Origin: Tuctoria greenei
Taxonomy: Eukaryota; Streptophyta; Magnoliopsida; Poales; Poaceae
Assembly (NCBI GenBank): GCA_036927565.1
Contig: JAYESD010000004.1
Location: 86,928,942 to 86,992,941 of the forward strand
Length of the DNA stretch: 64,000 nucleotides
Reading direction: 5' to 3'
Part shown: one piece after another, positions 11,038 through 22,701 of the stretch
Layout: every line of letters starts with the position of its first letter
How positions within the stretch are numbered: the first letter of the stretch is position 1
Notes under the pieces: model-generated
Database searches by the model: none
What the model was told of the DNA's origin: nothing
The model's input: the letters and a program-made list of their open reading frames with translations, nothing else
Position numbers and translations under genes: made by a program

Positions 11038-13530
11038 ATGTCCGGCCCTACGGACGATTCTGGGACCTTTACTCTCTAAGATCTGGGCAAGATGATAAGC
11101 CAGATGATGGCACAGATCGACTCCATCAACAAGCGTTTGGATCGCCATGACGTGCGCCTTGCACGCATTGAGAAGACCCCGGAGACGAAGAACTCCGAGC
11201 ACGAGGATCTGCAGCACACACCGCGAGGCAACAACGGCCCCCGCGACGTTGGGGGCGACAATGACCACGTCTTCTGGCGCAACTAGGGGCGCGCTGCTCC
11301 TGATGACGGCGGGCTGCGCCGTCACAAGATCAGTTTTCCCAAATACGACGGGGACACTGATCCTCTGACATGGCTCAACAAGTGCGAAGCATACTTCCGC
11401 GGGACACGAACGATGCCTGAAGAAAAGGTGTGGATCGCGTCTCTCCACCTGGAGGGTTCCGCGACTGACTGGTTTATCGCAATGGAACGTGAGTGCAACA
11501 TCGTGTCCTGGGAGCGGTTCGCGGACTTCGTCAACATGTGCTTCGGACCCCCGCTCCGCTCCAACGACCTGGCTGAGATTAAAGATCTCCGTCGCACCGG
11601 TACAGTTGAGGAGTACAAACGTAAGTTCCTGGTCCTTCTCAACCGTAGCCAAGATCTCAGTCAACGACACCAGATCAATCTTTTCACGGCTGGCCTAGGC
11701 GACCCACTTCGTACTAGTGTGGAACTGCAGTTCCCTACAAACCTGCAGACGGCTATGAGTCTCGCCAGGGCCTTCGAACGACAATTCGCAGCATCAACGG
11801 ACAGCGGGGCACTGAAGGGCGCCGCCTCTCAACGCTCTACGCGCCCTTCCCCTGTGTCACGCGCTGCGAATACAGCCTCTGGTGGTGATTCTGTTGCACC
11901 TGCTCCGACATCTTCAGTGACGGCATCCTCACGTCCGCGCCTCAAGCGTCTCACGGCGGACGAGATGGCTGCTAAACGAGCAAGCGGAGAGTGCTATCAC
12001 TCCCCGGAGCGGTACACGCCGGATCATAAGTGTGCCGACAAGGGCATCTTCCTCCTGGAGCTTGACGACGATAACGACGATGTTGACGCGGCCATTGCCG
12101 ACCTTGGCATCTCATTACACGCGCTAACCGGCATCAACCTCGCCAACACGATGAAGCTCCGGGTCGACGTCCGCGACAAGCTGTTCACTGCACTGGTTGA
12201 CACGGGCTCCACCCACACCTTCATCAGGGAACCCGTCATCAAGGAGCTTGGCCTGGTGATGTTGCCGCGGGCAGGCATCGGCGTTCGGGTCGCCAACGGC
12301 GACTCTATCTCCTGCACAGACATATGTCCACGTGTACCCTTGATAATTGCAGGAGATTGCTTCGACATCACATGCTACGCGCTACCGATTGACAGCTTCG
12401 ACTTCGTTCTGGGAGTTCAGTGGTTGCGGTCCTTGGGACCCATCCTCTGGAACCTCGAGAACCTCACTATCAAGCTGTGGCGCGGAGAACGTGAGGTGGT
12501 CTGGACGGGGTTGCGCAACTCATCCCCTGTGTGTGCTTCCCTGACACCATCTACCGACATGATGGGCGCCCTCCTAGCAAGCTTCCATGACCTCTTCGAC
12601 GAGCCACGCGGCCTTCCTCCTCCACGGCGCCACGACCACCGCATCAGGCTCCTACCGGGCACAGCCCCAGTAGCTGTTTGGCCGTACCGCTACCTCCAGC
12701 TTCTCAAGGATGAAACTGAGAAGCAATGCGCCGAGATGCTTCGCCAGGGCATCATCCGAGAGTGCACCTCTGCATTCTCCTCGCCGGTGTTGTTGGTCCG
12801 AAAGGCCGACGGCCCGTGGCGCTTCTGTATCGACTATCGCGAGCTCAACGCCCAAACTTTGAAAGACAAGTTCCCAATTCCGGTGGTCGATGAGCTACTG
12901 GACGAGCTCCACGGCGCGAGGTTCTTCACCAAGCTCGACCTCCACAACGGATACTTCCAGGTGCGCATGCACCCGGTCGACATCGACAAGACGACATTCC
13001 AAACTCATCGAGGCCACTATGAGTTCTTGGTGATGCCGTTCGGCCTCACCAATGCTCCGTCCATGTTCCAGTCGTTGATGAACGACGTTCTTGACCCCTA
13101 CATCAGGAAGTTTGTACTTGTCTTCTTTGATGATATTTTGGTGTATAGCAGGACATGGGCCGAACACCTCCAGCACGTTAAGCAGGTGTTCCAAACACTA
13201 AGGGCGCACAAGCTGTTCCTCAAGAAGTCCAAATGCTTCTTCGGCCAGGAATTTGTGTCCTACTTGGGACACATCATCTCCTCCCAGGGCGTGGCGATGA
13301 ATCTGACAAAGGTGGAGGTTGTGGAGCGTTGGCCTACACCTCGGTCCCTACAAGCCTTGCGAGGCTTTCTCGGACTCACTAGCTACTACCGCAAGTTCAT
13401 TGCGGGGTATGGCGCGGTGGCTGCGCCCCTCACCGCCCTCCTCAAACATGAGGCGTTCCGTTGGACCGACGATGCGCATGACGCCTTCTCTCAGCTCAAG
13501 CAGGCGTTGATGACAACGCCTCTACTTTAG
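11038..13530 (+). pseudogene. Ty3 element gag-protease-reverse transcriptase
   Basis: One frame from the ATG at 11038 to 13530, broken by stops at 11077 (TAA), 11284 (TAG) and 13528 (TAG). Order: N-terminal coiled-coil-like gag (MISQMMAQIDSINKRLDRHD); gag core (KISFPKYDGDTDPLTWLNKC, WERFADFVNMCFGP); a degenerate knuckle (CYHSPERYTPDHKC); aspartic protease (LVDTGSTHTFI, 12195-12230); reverse transcriptase (FCIDYRELNAQT, KLDLHNGYFQ, VFFDDILVYS at about 13119-13148, intact active site); and the RT/RNase H connection (LGLTSYYRKFI, FRWTDDAHDAF). All frame-1 stops can be read through in frame, so the protein was once continuous. Confidence 0.92.
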
Positions 13531-14490
13531 ATGTCGGACTTCGACAAGCGCTTCGTCGTCGACTGCGACGCACGGGCGCCGGCGGGGCGGTCCTGCACCA
13601 GGGTGACGGTGCCATCGCCTTCTTCAGCCGCGTCGTAGCTCCTCACCACCAGAAGCGACCGAACTATGAGCGCGAGCTAATCGGCCTTGTGAAGGTTGTA
13701 CGCCACTGGCGGCCTTATTTGTGGGGCCGTCCCTTCACTGTTCGGACCGATCACTTCAGTCTGAAGTACATCCTGGATCAGCGCCTAACGATAATTTCTC
13801 AACATGCTTGGGTGAGGAAGCTTTTTGGCTAGGATCTGCAGGTTGAGTATAGGCCAGGACGTTTGAACGGGGCAGCTGATGCCCTGTACCGCCGCGATGA
13901 GGACGACGTGGCGATCCACGCCATCTCAGCGCTAGTCTTCCACCTCTTCGACTCACTTTGCGCGGAAATCGCCGCGGCCCAGCAGGCGCAACAGTTGCGC
14001 GTCCATCTCAAGGTGGGAGTCGCACCAGATGGCTGGTCCGAGCGCGACGGCCTTCTCTTGTACAAAGGGAAGCTCTTTGTTCCCGAGATGTCCGGTCTGT
14101 GACCCTCCCTCTTGGCTGAGGCCCATGATGGGGGTCACGAGGGCATCCAGAAGACGGCATACCGGTTGCGCCTATCATTCTACAGACCTTCGCTCCTACA
14201 CAGAGTTTGGGAGTTTGTTCGTGGTTGTACCACCTGCCAGCGCAATAAAACGGACCATCTACATCCAGCCGGACTTCTACAACCTCTTCCTGTACCTTCA
14301 GAAATCTGGAGTGATATCTCCATGGATTTCGTCGAAGGTTTCCCGAAGGTTGGAGGGAAATCGGTGATCTTGACAGTGGTGGACCATTTCTCCAAGTATG
14401 CCCACTTCATTCCCTTGAGCCACCCGTACAGTGCTGCATAAGTGGCACGGGCGTTCTTCGACGACATCGTACGTCTTCACGCCTTCCCCT
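13531..14490 (+). pseudogene. Ty3 element RNase H and N-terminal integrase
   Basis: A frame change near 13570 moves coding to frame 3. RNase H: PNYERELIGLVKVVRHWRPY and TDHFSLKYILDQ, then EYRPGRLNGAADAL. Integrase: a zinc-binding HDGGHEG...CTTCQRNK region (about 14124-14250), then the core with the first catalytic Asp in SMDFVEGFP and VVDHFSKYAHFIP. Stops at 13831, 14101 and 14440. Coding ends at 14490, where the SIRE element inserted between the first and second catalytic aspartates. It resumes at 26647. Confidence 0.9.
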
Positions 14491-15877
14491 TGAAAGCATC
14501 AAGGCCCCCATGAGATACGGTTTCGGTGATTAATGACAACCATTGGATTTTACTAATGAATTTGTGAATGCAAGGTCCCCATAATCACTCAATCAAATGA
14601 AATCTATATGTCATTGGAGATCCATATACAATCACTTTATGAGATCAAATCAACGATATGAAGACAAGAAGTGAAAGCTCTTATGTCAAAGTCATTCAAC
14701 CACAATTGATGACACTTAATGCTTGACAACCATCAGAAGTACATTTCCAACAAAAGTCTAAGAGGTCAATCGAGCAAGACACAAAAGAATCACTTAGAAA
14801 CAACTCGAAGCAAACAAAATCAACTCACCGGATCAACCGATGATTTTTAAGAACAACACATCGGTCGAGTTGGTTCAGCAGAAGAAGACCTCAGAACAAA
14901 GCACTCACTGGATCATCTGATGTTAAGGGCTAGGCTACATCGGTCCATTAGTACAGTTTGTAATATCCTTGGACCAAGTGTAGCACCGGATCATCCGATG
15001 TACAGAAGTATACACATCGGTCAATCACTCCAGTAAGCATCAAGTTTGAGCCAATTCTGGAGGAAGAGCCACCGGATCATCCGATGAGAAGACAAGTGCA
15101 ACATCGGTCTAACAACGGTCATATCTGACACACTGACGTCAGCTAAAGTAAACTTGACCGATGATAACTAAAGGGGAGACATCGGATCATCCGATGTTCG
15201 CACAAAAGTTCTGTCAGCCTACTTTTCCAACGGCTATTTCGGAGAGGCTGGCTATAAATACCCCCTAAACCGGTCATTTCGACAAGTCTTGATCACCAGA
15301 CATTCTCAACACATCCACAAGCGTTCAAGACCAAGAGCCATCACTTCTACGTCATTTCGACCACCTAAACACCAAGAGATAGGCTAGAACTAGCGTGCTT
15401 CCATTCTGGGTGAGTGGAATCTCTAGGATAGTGAGAGTCTCAAGGGAGTGCCCCTTGGTGTTTGTAACTGTGAGAGACTTCCGGAGCTTGCCAAGGCGTT
15501 TGTGGAAGCCCGGAGGGTCGAAGTTGTACAAGGCTTGAGCTCCACCTTGCCGAGGTTGGCAAACGGAGAAGAATAGTGGAGATCCCTCGTCTCGGTGACT
15601 TGGGTGTGGCTATACCCTTTGGTGGGTGCCACAACGTGGATGTAGGAAGATCTTGACGATCTTGCCGAACCACGGGATAAATCCTCGTGTCTCCTCGGGA
15701 GTTTGCATCCTCTTCCTCTCCCTTACATTTATGCATTTTATATTCTGCGAAGTTGCTATTTACTTCAATGCATAGATAGTTTGCGTAGGGAATTGCGCTT
15801 TTAGGAATTAAGTTTTATTGTTTAGATTTTTGAAAAGAAGCCCAATTCACCTCCCCCTCCGGCATTCGATCCTTACA
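14491..15877 (+). repeat. SIRE-1 5' LTR
   Basis: 1387 bp, TGAAAGCATC to GATCCTTACA. U3 carries an array of short dyad motifs (14827-15200), then TATAAATA at 15253-15260. The 3' LTR is the same length within 20 bp. Confidence 0.96.
14827..15260 (+). promoter_or_regulatory. SIRE-1 LTR dyad-motif array and TATA box
   Basis: Five copies of a unit like CCGGATCATCCGATG (at about 14828, 14909, 14987, 15071 and 15182; the inner part TCGGATNATCCGA is palindromic). They alternate with ACATCGGTC-type half-motifs (about 14867, 14938, 15016, 15103). TATAAATACCCCC follows at 15253. Position and spacing are those of an LTR promoter; that the motifs bind a regulator is inference. Confidence 0.75.
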
Positions 15878-15879
15878 AT

Positions 15880-15891
15880 TGATATCAGAGC
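15880..15891 (+). other. SIRE-1 primer-binding site
   Basis: tgatatcagagc two bases after the 5' LTR; matches the usual plant tggtatcagagc (3' end of initiator Met tRNA) with one change (g to a). Confidence 0.85.
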
Positions 15892-15937
15892 AAGGTTGCT
15901 CATAGGATCATTCTAGCTTCACCGCTAGAGAGCTAAA

Positions 15938-17991
15938 ATGGCCAAGGCTGGGGGTTCGGTTCCTATCTTCGAGGGCAAGAACTTTACCTATTGGAAAGCA
16001 CGCATGCGCGCTTATCTAGAGGCTATTGCTCCTGAAGTATGGGAAGCGACCCACACGGGGTTTGGAGAACACAACTATGTTGGTGATCAAATTAAATGGG
16101 ATGCTAAAGCTAGGAATGCAATCTATGAATGTATTAGTCAAGATGTGTTTGCTAGAATTGCTAGTAAAGAAAAAGCTTGTGAAATTTGGGCTTGTTTGAT
16201 AGAAATTCATGAGGGTTCTTCTCGTGTGAAAGAACTAAAATATCACATGCTAAAAGCAGAATATGATGAATTTAAGATGCTACCTCATGAAAATGTCAAT
16301 GAGATGTTCTCTCGCTTGAATGTACTTATTGAAGAAATTAATGCTCTTGACATTGCTTCTCTTGGAAAGGGACTCATCAACCGCAAGATCCTCATGCTCC
16401 TTCCCAAGCCAAAGTACAACATCATCAACTCCATGCTCCAAAAAGAATCTCTTGACCACATTGAAGTTTCGGAACTCATTGGAGAGATTCACGCTCATGA
16501 GATGAGTGTACTTGGGATGATGTAGCAATCATCTTCAAAAACAATTGCTCTAAAGGCCTCCACCAAGAGAACAAATTTCAACAAAAAGAAAGTGGTTGAG
16601 CCTAGCCCAAGTGAAGAAGAGCAAGCATCAAGTAAAGATGACGATGGTGAGCTTGCATCAATGATGAAAAAGTTCTCTCGCTTGAGCTCCAAGATTGCCA
16701 AGAAGGGATACACCTTTGATCCCAAAAAGAAAGCATTTCTACCAAAGAGAGATGACAACAAGACTTGCTATAATTGTGGTGATCAAGGTCATATCTCCTA
16801 TGATTGTCCAAAACCGGACAAAAGAAGAGAGAACCACAAGAGCAAGCATCGCAAGCTTGAAGAAAGTGATGATGATGAAGAAGAGGCCAAACCTAAACCA
16901 AGAACCTTTGGGAAGAAGAGATATGACAAGGGCAAGAAGGCAAGACTCTTTCCAAATAAGAGAAATGGCCCACAAAAGGTGTTCATGTGTGAGGCAAATG
17001 AATGGGTCACCGACGAAGAAACAAGTGATGAAGAGAGTGAAGCGGAAGAAGAAAGTTTGGTCGGCCTCGCCATTGCCAACAATGATGACTCACCTCTTCA
17101 TCCACCGCTCATGTGCCTCATGGCGAAAGGTAACACCAAGGTATGTGACGACTCTAGCGATGATGAGCTTTCCCCCGATGATTTAACTTCTTTAAGAAAT
17201 GAATATCACACTATCATTAAGAGGGAAAAGAGTAAGGTTAAGACTCTTGAAGGAAATCGTGCTAAGCTTGAGAGTGCTAACTTTGATTTGCTTGACAAGT
17301 ATGAAAGCATACTCAAAGAGCATGACACACTCAAATCCCATGTCAAGCAAATTGAAGAGGATAAGACTCAAATCAAGCTAGATCATCATAAGCTTATGAA
17401 GTGCTTAATCAAGAGTTAAAAGATATGAAGAAACAAACTCTTAATGATAAGATATCCATTACTTCTCATGCCACTAATGTCTTGCACAAGTCTTTGCCTT
17501 TGAAAGAAAATGCTAGGGAGAAGGACTTGTTGGAAGAAATTGAGAGTCTCCGCACTAGTGTGGCTAGACTTTCAAAAGGAGAAGTCAAGCACAAGGAAAT
17601 CCTCTTCCAACAAGCAAAGGCCTTCAACAAGAGAGGATTTGGATCCTTTCCGGTACCTGACAAAGGAAAGGTGCCCTCACCGGAGCTTAGAACAAGCTTC
17701 ATCAAGGAAGTTGGTTCTTATTGCCAACATTGTGAGGTCACCGGTCACCACACAAGGGAGTGTCCTCTTCCTAACCGACCTTATCCAAAATTGCCTACTA
17801 ACTACAAATCTACTTTCAATGATCGTTATTATCTCTTGAGTAAAGTAGATGGCAAGGTGAAGACAAGGTTCATTAGCAAAGACATGAAGGGCATGAAGGG
17901 GAAGCTCCCTAAGCAACTTTGGGTCCCAAAAACACTTGTATCACACATACAAGGACCTAAGTTGGCTTGGGTGCCTAAAGTCAAAAATTGA
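15938..17991 (+). pseudogene. SIRE-1 gag with zinc knuckle
   Basis: Starts MAKAGGSVPIFEGKNFTYWK, the typical copia gag start, 60 bases after the LTR. The UBN2-like gag core runs to 16522, where an in-frame TAG breaks it. Frame 2 continues through an acidic/lysine-rich segment with the CCHC knuckle CYNCGDQGHISYDC (near 16765), acidic runs and a long coiled coil (16592-17419). A frameshift near 17395 moves coding to frame 1 (17401-17991). That part ends with a second possible Cys/His cluster (CQHCEVTGHHTRECP) and the basic tail LAWVPKVKN, normal for SIRE gag. Gag packages the element RNA in cytoplasmic particles. Confidence 0.9.
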
Positions 17992-17999
17992 ATTCATGT

Positions 18000-18903
18000 G
18001 TGTAGGTGAACTACAAAGCCAGAGGAAAGCATTGGGTACTCGATAGGGGTGCACTCAACATATGACCGACAATGATGGTATGTTCACCACCATAGAAAAC
18101 CCCGACAATCATGAACAAGTCACCTTTGGTGATAACTCTAAGGGAAAGGTAATTGGGTTAGGTAAAATTGCTATTTCAAATGACTTATCTATTTCTAATG
18201 TTTTGTACGTTAAGTCACTTAGTTTTAATTTACTTTCTATTGCACAACTATGTGATCTTGGACTAACATGCACATTTAGCAAAAATGATGTTGTTGTGAG
18301 TAGTGAAACAAGTCAAGACATAGTCTTCAAAGGATTTCGGCATGGACACCTCTACCTAGTAGACTTCTCCAACAAGAATGCTAGCTTGACCACTTGCCTT
18401 TTCACTAAGACAAGTTTAGGATGGCTATGGCACCGACGCATAGCGCACATAGGGATGAACAAACTCAAGAAGTCATTCAAGCTTGGGATGGTGACCGGCG
18501 TGAAGGATGTCACATTTGAGAAGAACAAGCTTTGTAGCGCTTGTCAAGCCGGAAAGCAAGTTGCTTCACACCACCCAATGAAGACAATGGTGTCAACCTC
18601 CAAGCCACTTGAGCTACTTCACATGGACCTCTTCGGACCGTCCACATATCAAAGCCTTGGCGGTAACCTCTATTGTCTTGTTATAGTTGATGACTACTCT
18701 CGCTATGCTTGGACTTTATTTCTAGGTGACAAGAGTGAAACTCCGGAAGTGTTCAAGACCTTCGCTAACCGCGCTCAAAGGGAATTTCAACTTCACATCA
18801 TCAAGGTCCGGAGTGACAACGGCACCGAATTCAAGAACTACAACATTGGGGAGTGGTGTGACCGTGAAGGCGTGAAGCATGAGTTTTCGGCCACATACAC
18901 CCC
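18000..18903 (+). pseudogene. SIRE-1 protease and integrase N-terminal part
   Basis: The protease site region reads WVLDRGAL (about 18035), where copia elements have DSG: the serine is replaced. A 1-nt frame change follows at about 18060. Then come the protease C-terminal part (GDNSKGKVIGLGKIAI, LSFNLLSIAQLCD), the integrase zinc region (LWHRRIAHIGMNKL, CSACQAGKQ) and the integrase core with two catalytic aspartates (LLHMDLFGPS; VRSDNGTEF). The frame breaks at a C-run (18900-18904), just before the catalytic Glu. Confidence 0.88.
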
Positions 18904-21258
18904 CAACAAAACCGTGTCGTTGAAAGGAAGAACAAGACGCTCATCACTCTTGCACGAGCAATGCTTGATGACTACGGCACGTCGGAGAAGTTTTGGGTCG
19001 AAGCAATCAACACGGCGTGCCATGCCGCAAATAGGGTCTATCTACATCGACTACTTCAAAAGACCCCGTACGAGCTTCTCATTGGGAGAAAGCCCAACAT
19101 CTCCTACTTTCGAGTCTTTGGTTGCAAGTGCTACATCTACCGCAAGAAAAGGCTCGGTAAGTTTGAAAGAAGATGTGATGTTGATATATTTCTTGGTTAT
19201 GCATCAAACTCAAAAGCATATCGAATATTCAACCAAACCTCCGGTTTAGTTGAGGAAAGTTGTGATGTTGAGTTTGATGAATCTAATGGCTCCCAAGAGG
19301 AGAGTTTTGATCATGATGAAATAGATGATGAGCCTATACGAGAAGCCATGAAGAACATGACCATTGGAGACGTCAAACCTAAAGTTGAGGAGAGCCATGA
19401 TCAAGGGGGAGCTTCAAGTTCCAACATCAACACCTCCATGACACCTCAAGTTGACGAAGAAGAGAAGGATGATCCATTACCGACTCAAGACTCACAAGCC
19501 CAACAACATCATGAAGAAGAAGAAGTCCATGATCAAGTCCAACCACAAGAGGAGCAACACGCATCACCATCGCCAAGTGCTTCACAACCACTTATGAGGC
19601 ATGGACGCATCTCCAAGGCGCATCCGATGGACCAAATCATTGGAAGTCCGTCAAGGGGTGTAAGTACGCGTTCTCGTCATTTCGCTTCATTTTGTGAGCA
19701 CTACTCATTTGTTTCATGTGTAGAACCCACTCACATTGAGGAAGCACTCCAAGACCCAAATTGGGTGATGGTCATGCAAGAAGAACTCAACAACTTCATC
19801 CGCAATGAAGTTTGGGTGTTGGAGGAGCGACTCAAGGACAAGAACGTCATCGGAACAAAGTGGGTGTACCGCAACAAACAAGACGAGAATGGCGTTGTGG
19901 TCCGCAACAAGGCAAGACTTGTGGCCAAAAGGTTCTCGCAAGTTGAAGGACTAGACTTTGGGGAGACATTTGCTCCGGTCGCCCGACTAGAATCTATCCG
20001 TATACTTCTTGCCTTTGCATCACATCATAATATTAGACTTTATCAAATGGATGTGAAAAGTGTCTTTCTTAATGGTTACATTAACGAGCTTGTTTATGTT
20101 GAACAACCTCCCGGGTTTGAAGATCCGAGGGATCCTAATCATGTGTATAGGTTGCACAAGGCGCTCTACAGGCTCAAGCAAGCATCTAGGACATGATATG
20201 AACGACTACGGGATTTCCTTATCATGTAAGGATTCAAGATCGGGAGGGTGGACACTACACTCTTCACCAAAGACATCAACGGAGAATTATTTATTTGTCA
20301 AATTTATGTTGATGATATTATTTTTGGTTCAACTAACGAAGCTCTTAGCCATGAGTTTGGCAAAATGATGTCTAGGGAATTCGAGATGTCAATGATTGGA
20401 GAGCTCAACTTCTTCCTTGGATTCCAAATCAAGCAACTTCAAGAGGGGACCTTCGTCTATCAAGAGAAGTACACCAAGGACCTCTTGAAGAAATTTGAGA
20501 TGGGAGATTGTAGCTCAAGAAGCACTCCAATGGCAACAAATTGTCATCTCGACGTGGATAAGGACGGTAAACCCATTGATCAATCTAATTACCGTTCTAT
20601 GATTGGTTCATTGCTTTATCTTACTGCATCTAGGCCCGATATCATGTTTAGTGTATGCTTGTGTGCTCGCTTTCAAGCGGCACCTAAAGAATCGCATCGG
20701 AAGGCGGTCTTTAGGATACTTTGGTATCTTAAGCATACCCCTAGTGTGGGCTTGTGGTACCCTAAAGGTGCAAAATTCCACCTCTTGGGATACTCGGATT
20801 CGGACTTTACCCGATGCCGCGTGGATCGCAAGAGTACCTCCGGTGGGTACCACTTGCTTGGGCGTTCCCTAGTATCTTGGTCTAGCAAGAAGCAAAATTC
20901 TATCGCCTTGTCCACGGCGGAAGCGGAATATATTGCGGCCGGTGCATGTTGTGCCCAAATTCTTTGTATGAAACAAACCCTTTTGGACTTTGGTATTAGA
21001 CTTGGTTGTGTGCCTCTCCTTTGTGACAATGAAAGTGCGGTTAAGATAGCTAAAAACCCCGTTCAACACTCCCGCACTAAGCACATTGATATTCACCATC
21101 ATTTCTTGAGAGACCATGAAGCTAAGGGAGACATCTCTTTGCGAGGTGTTAGGTCCGAAGAACAATTGACGGATATCTTCACTAAACCACTTGATGAGAA
21201 GACTTTTTCTAGGCTAAGAAGTGAATTAAATGTGCTAGATGCATCAAACGTCATGTAA
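18901..21258 (+). pseudogene. SIRE-1 integrase C-term, reverse transcriptase, RNase H
   Basis: Frame 1 from the C-run to 21258. Integrase end with the catalytic Glu (VVERKNKTL) and YELLIGRKPNISYFRVFG; a linker rich in Glu/Gln; RT start (EALQDPNWVMVMQEELNNF, GTKWVYRNKQDE, QMDVKSVFLNG). In-frame stops at 20194 (TGA, a Trp position in the family) and 20227 (TAA). RT palm with intact IYVDDIIFGSTN (about 20305-20340), then RNase H (GYSDSDFTRCRVDRKSTSG, LSTAEAEYIAAG, TKHIDIHHHFLRD) to LNVLDASNVM*. Domain order INT-RT-RH identifies Ty1/copia. Confidence 0.93.
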
Positions 21259-21865
21259 GTTGCCATGATCATTTAAGAATGCATGTCATATAGGTCTTGC
21301 CTAACTTTCAAAGGATAGTGGTGAGCAAGGGTTAGCTTGGGATGGAGGTTCTTTTGGGTTTCCCCAAGGCTTGGAGAGTGGCTCTCCCTGAAGAAGCCGT
21401 TGAAAGGTTCAAATTTGGCAAGATAGATTTACTTTATGTCTTGCATGATGCTTGCCATATAGACTTGCACTCATATTTAAATTTCTTGCATTATAAATTG
21501 TTTGACATTGCATACGGTAGATTGTCACAAAGGGGAACTCACCTCATGAGAAAGAGACTTGCTTGAAATACAATATCTCAACTCATATGTGGTGGAAAGA
21601 ACAAAATATTAGGTGCGTTAATGCCTAGAGGAACATGCTTTAAAGAGATAGAAGTCTTCATACTCTAGCTCACAAAGCATGGGCCTTACATTTTATTGGA
21701 TGTTTTTCTCCCTATTTTTCTCGGTGTTCCATTTGCTTTAAGGCCTAGCCAAGTTATTGGCATATTAGCTTTTTAAGGGGTGAGGGGTTGCCCAAAAAGT
21801 CCTAAGACATGTGTTTCTTATTGTTTGTTTGGTCAAAGGACATATATGGGATGTTGCTGTTTTGT
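21259..21865 (+). other. SIRE-1 spacer after pol
   Basis: 607 bases of AT-rich sequence between the pol stop and the second dyad-motif array. No conserved coding seen; an open frame of 74 codons at 21342 shows no motif. Confidence 0.6.
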
Positions 21866-22258
21866 AGTCATCGGATTATCCGATGCTTAGGCCAGACCAT
21901 CATAGGATCAGTTGGTGTTCAAAAGCCAAGGGCCAGTTCAGTCAGTATCTCAAATCAACCGACGCGTTCATTTGGAAAAACATCGGTCGATCCGGTGTTC
22001 ACATTTCCATAACTGTGATGAATTCCACCGATGATATTCCCTTCCACGTCGGACCATCCGGTGTCAACGGCACCTTTTTTTGAATACCCTTACCGTGACA
22101 TTCGACCGATGATATCTCTTTGCATGTCGGTCCATCCGGTGTCAACAGTACCTTTTTGAATACCCTTACTGTGCCATTCGACCGATGCTTCTATCGTTTC
22201 TACATCGGTCCATTCGGTGTTAAAGTTTCGGCTAGGGTTTGGGACCCACTATTTAAAC
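21866..22258 (+). promoter_or_regulatory. Candidate internal promoter of the SIRE-1 extra ORF
   Basis: The motif family of the LTR U3 reappears here: TCATCGGATTATCCGATG at 21868, then alternating ACATCGGTC and GTCGGACCATCCGGTG-type units at about 21983, 22028, 22050, 22102, 22126, 22178 and 22203. A TATA-like tatttaaac follows at 22250-22258, then a C/T-rich leader and the extra ORF start at 22702. This array-TATA-leader-ORF order copies the LTR promoter. Function is inferred; no transcript data are available. Confidence 0.55.
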
Positions 22259-22701
22259 GGCCTTTCATCTCCTCCATTCTCTCTCCCCGACCCGTCGTGC
22301 GCTGACTTCACCTCCGCCGCCGATCTCCCTCGCCTTGCGCCACCGCAGACTGCCGCCGTCGTCGCCGCCCTCTGGCCGCCGCCGCCGTCTCCGGCCGCCG
22401 CCGCCGCCCTCCTGCCGCCGCTGCACCACACCGCCACCGTCCGGAGCAGCTGCTGCCGCCACCCGCTCCCATCAGCTGCGCCGCCGCCGCCATCCGCAGA
22501 ACCACCGCCACCCAAGCGCCGCCGCCGCCTCTCTCCACCACCACAGCCGCCCCACGCACACACCGCCCTCTCCACCATCAACGTGTGCCACCCTCTACGG
22601 TCGCCGTCCCCTCGTCGCCGTTAGGGTTTCCCGGCCGCGTCAACCTTCGTGTTGCCGTTCCGTGCATCGTCGACTTCGTTCACGCGCTTTGCCTCGTCGC
22701 A

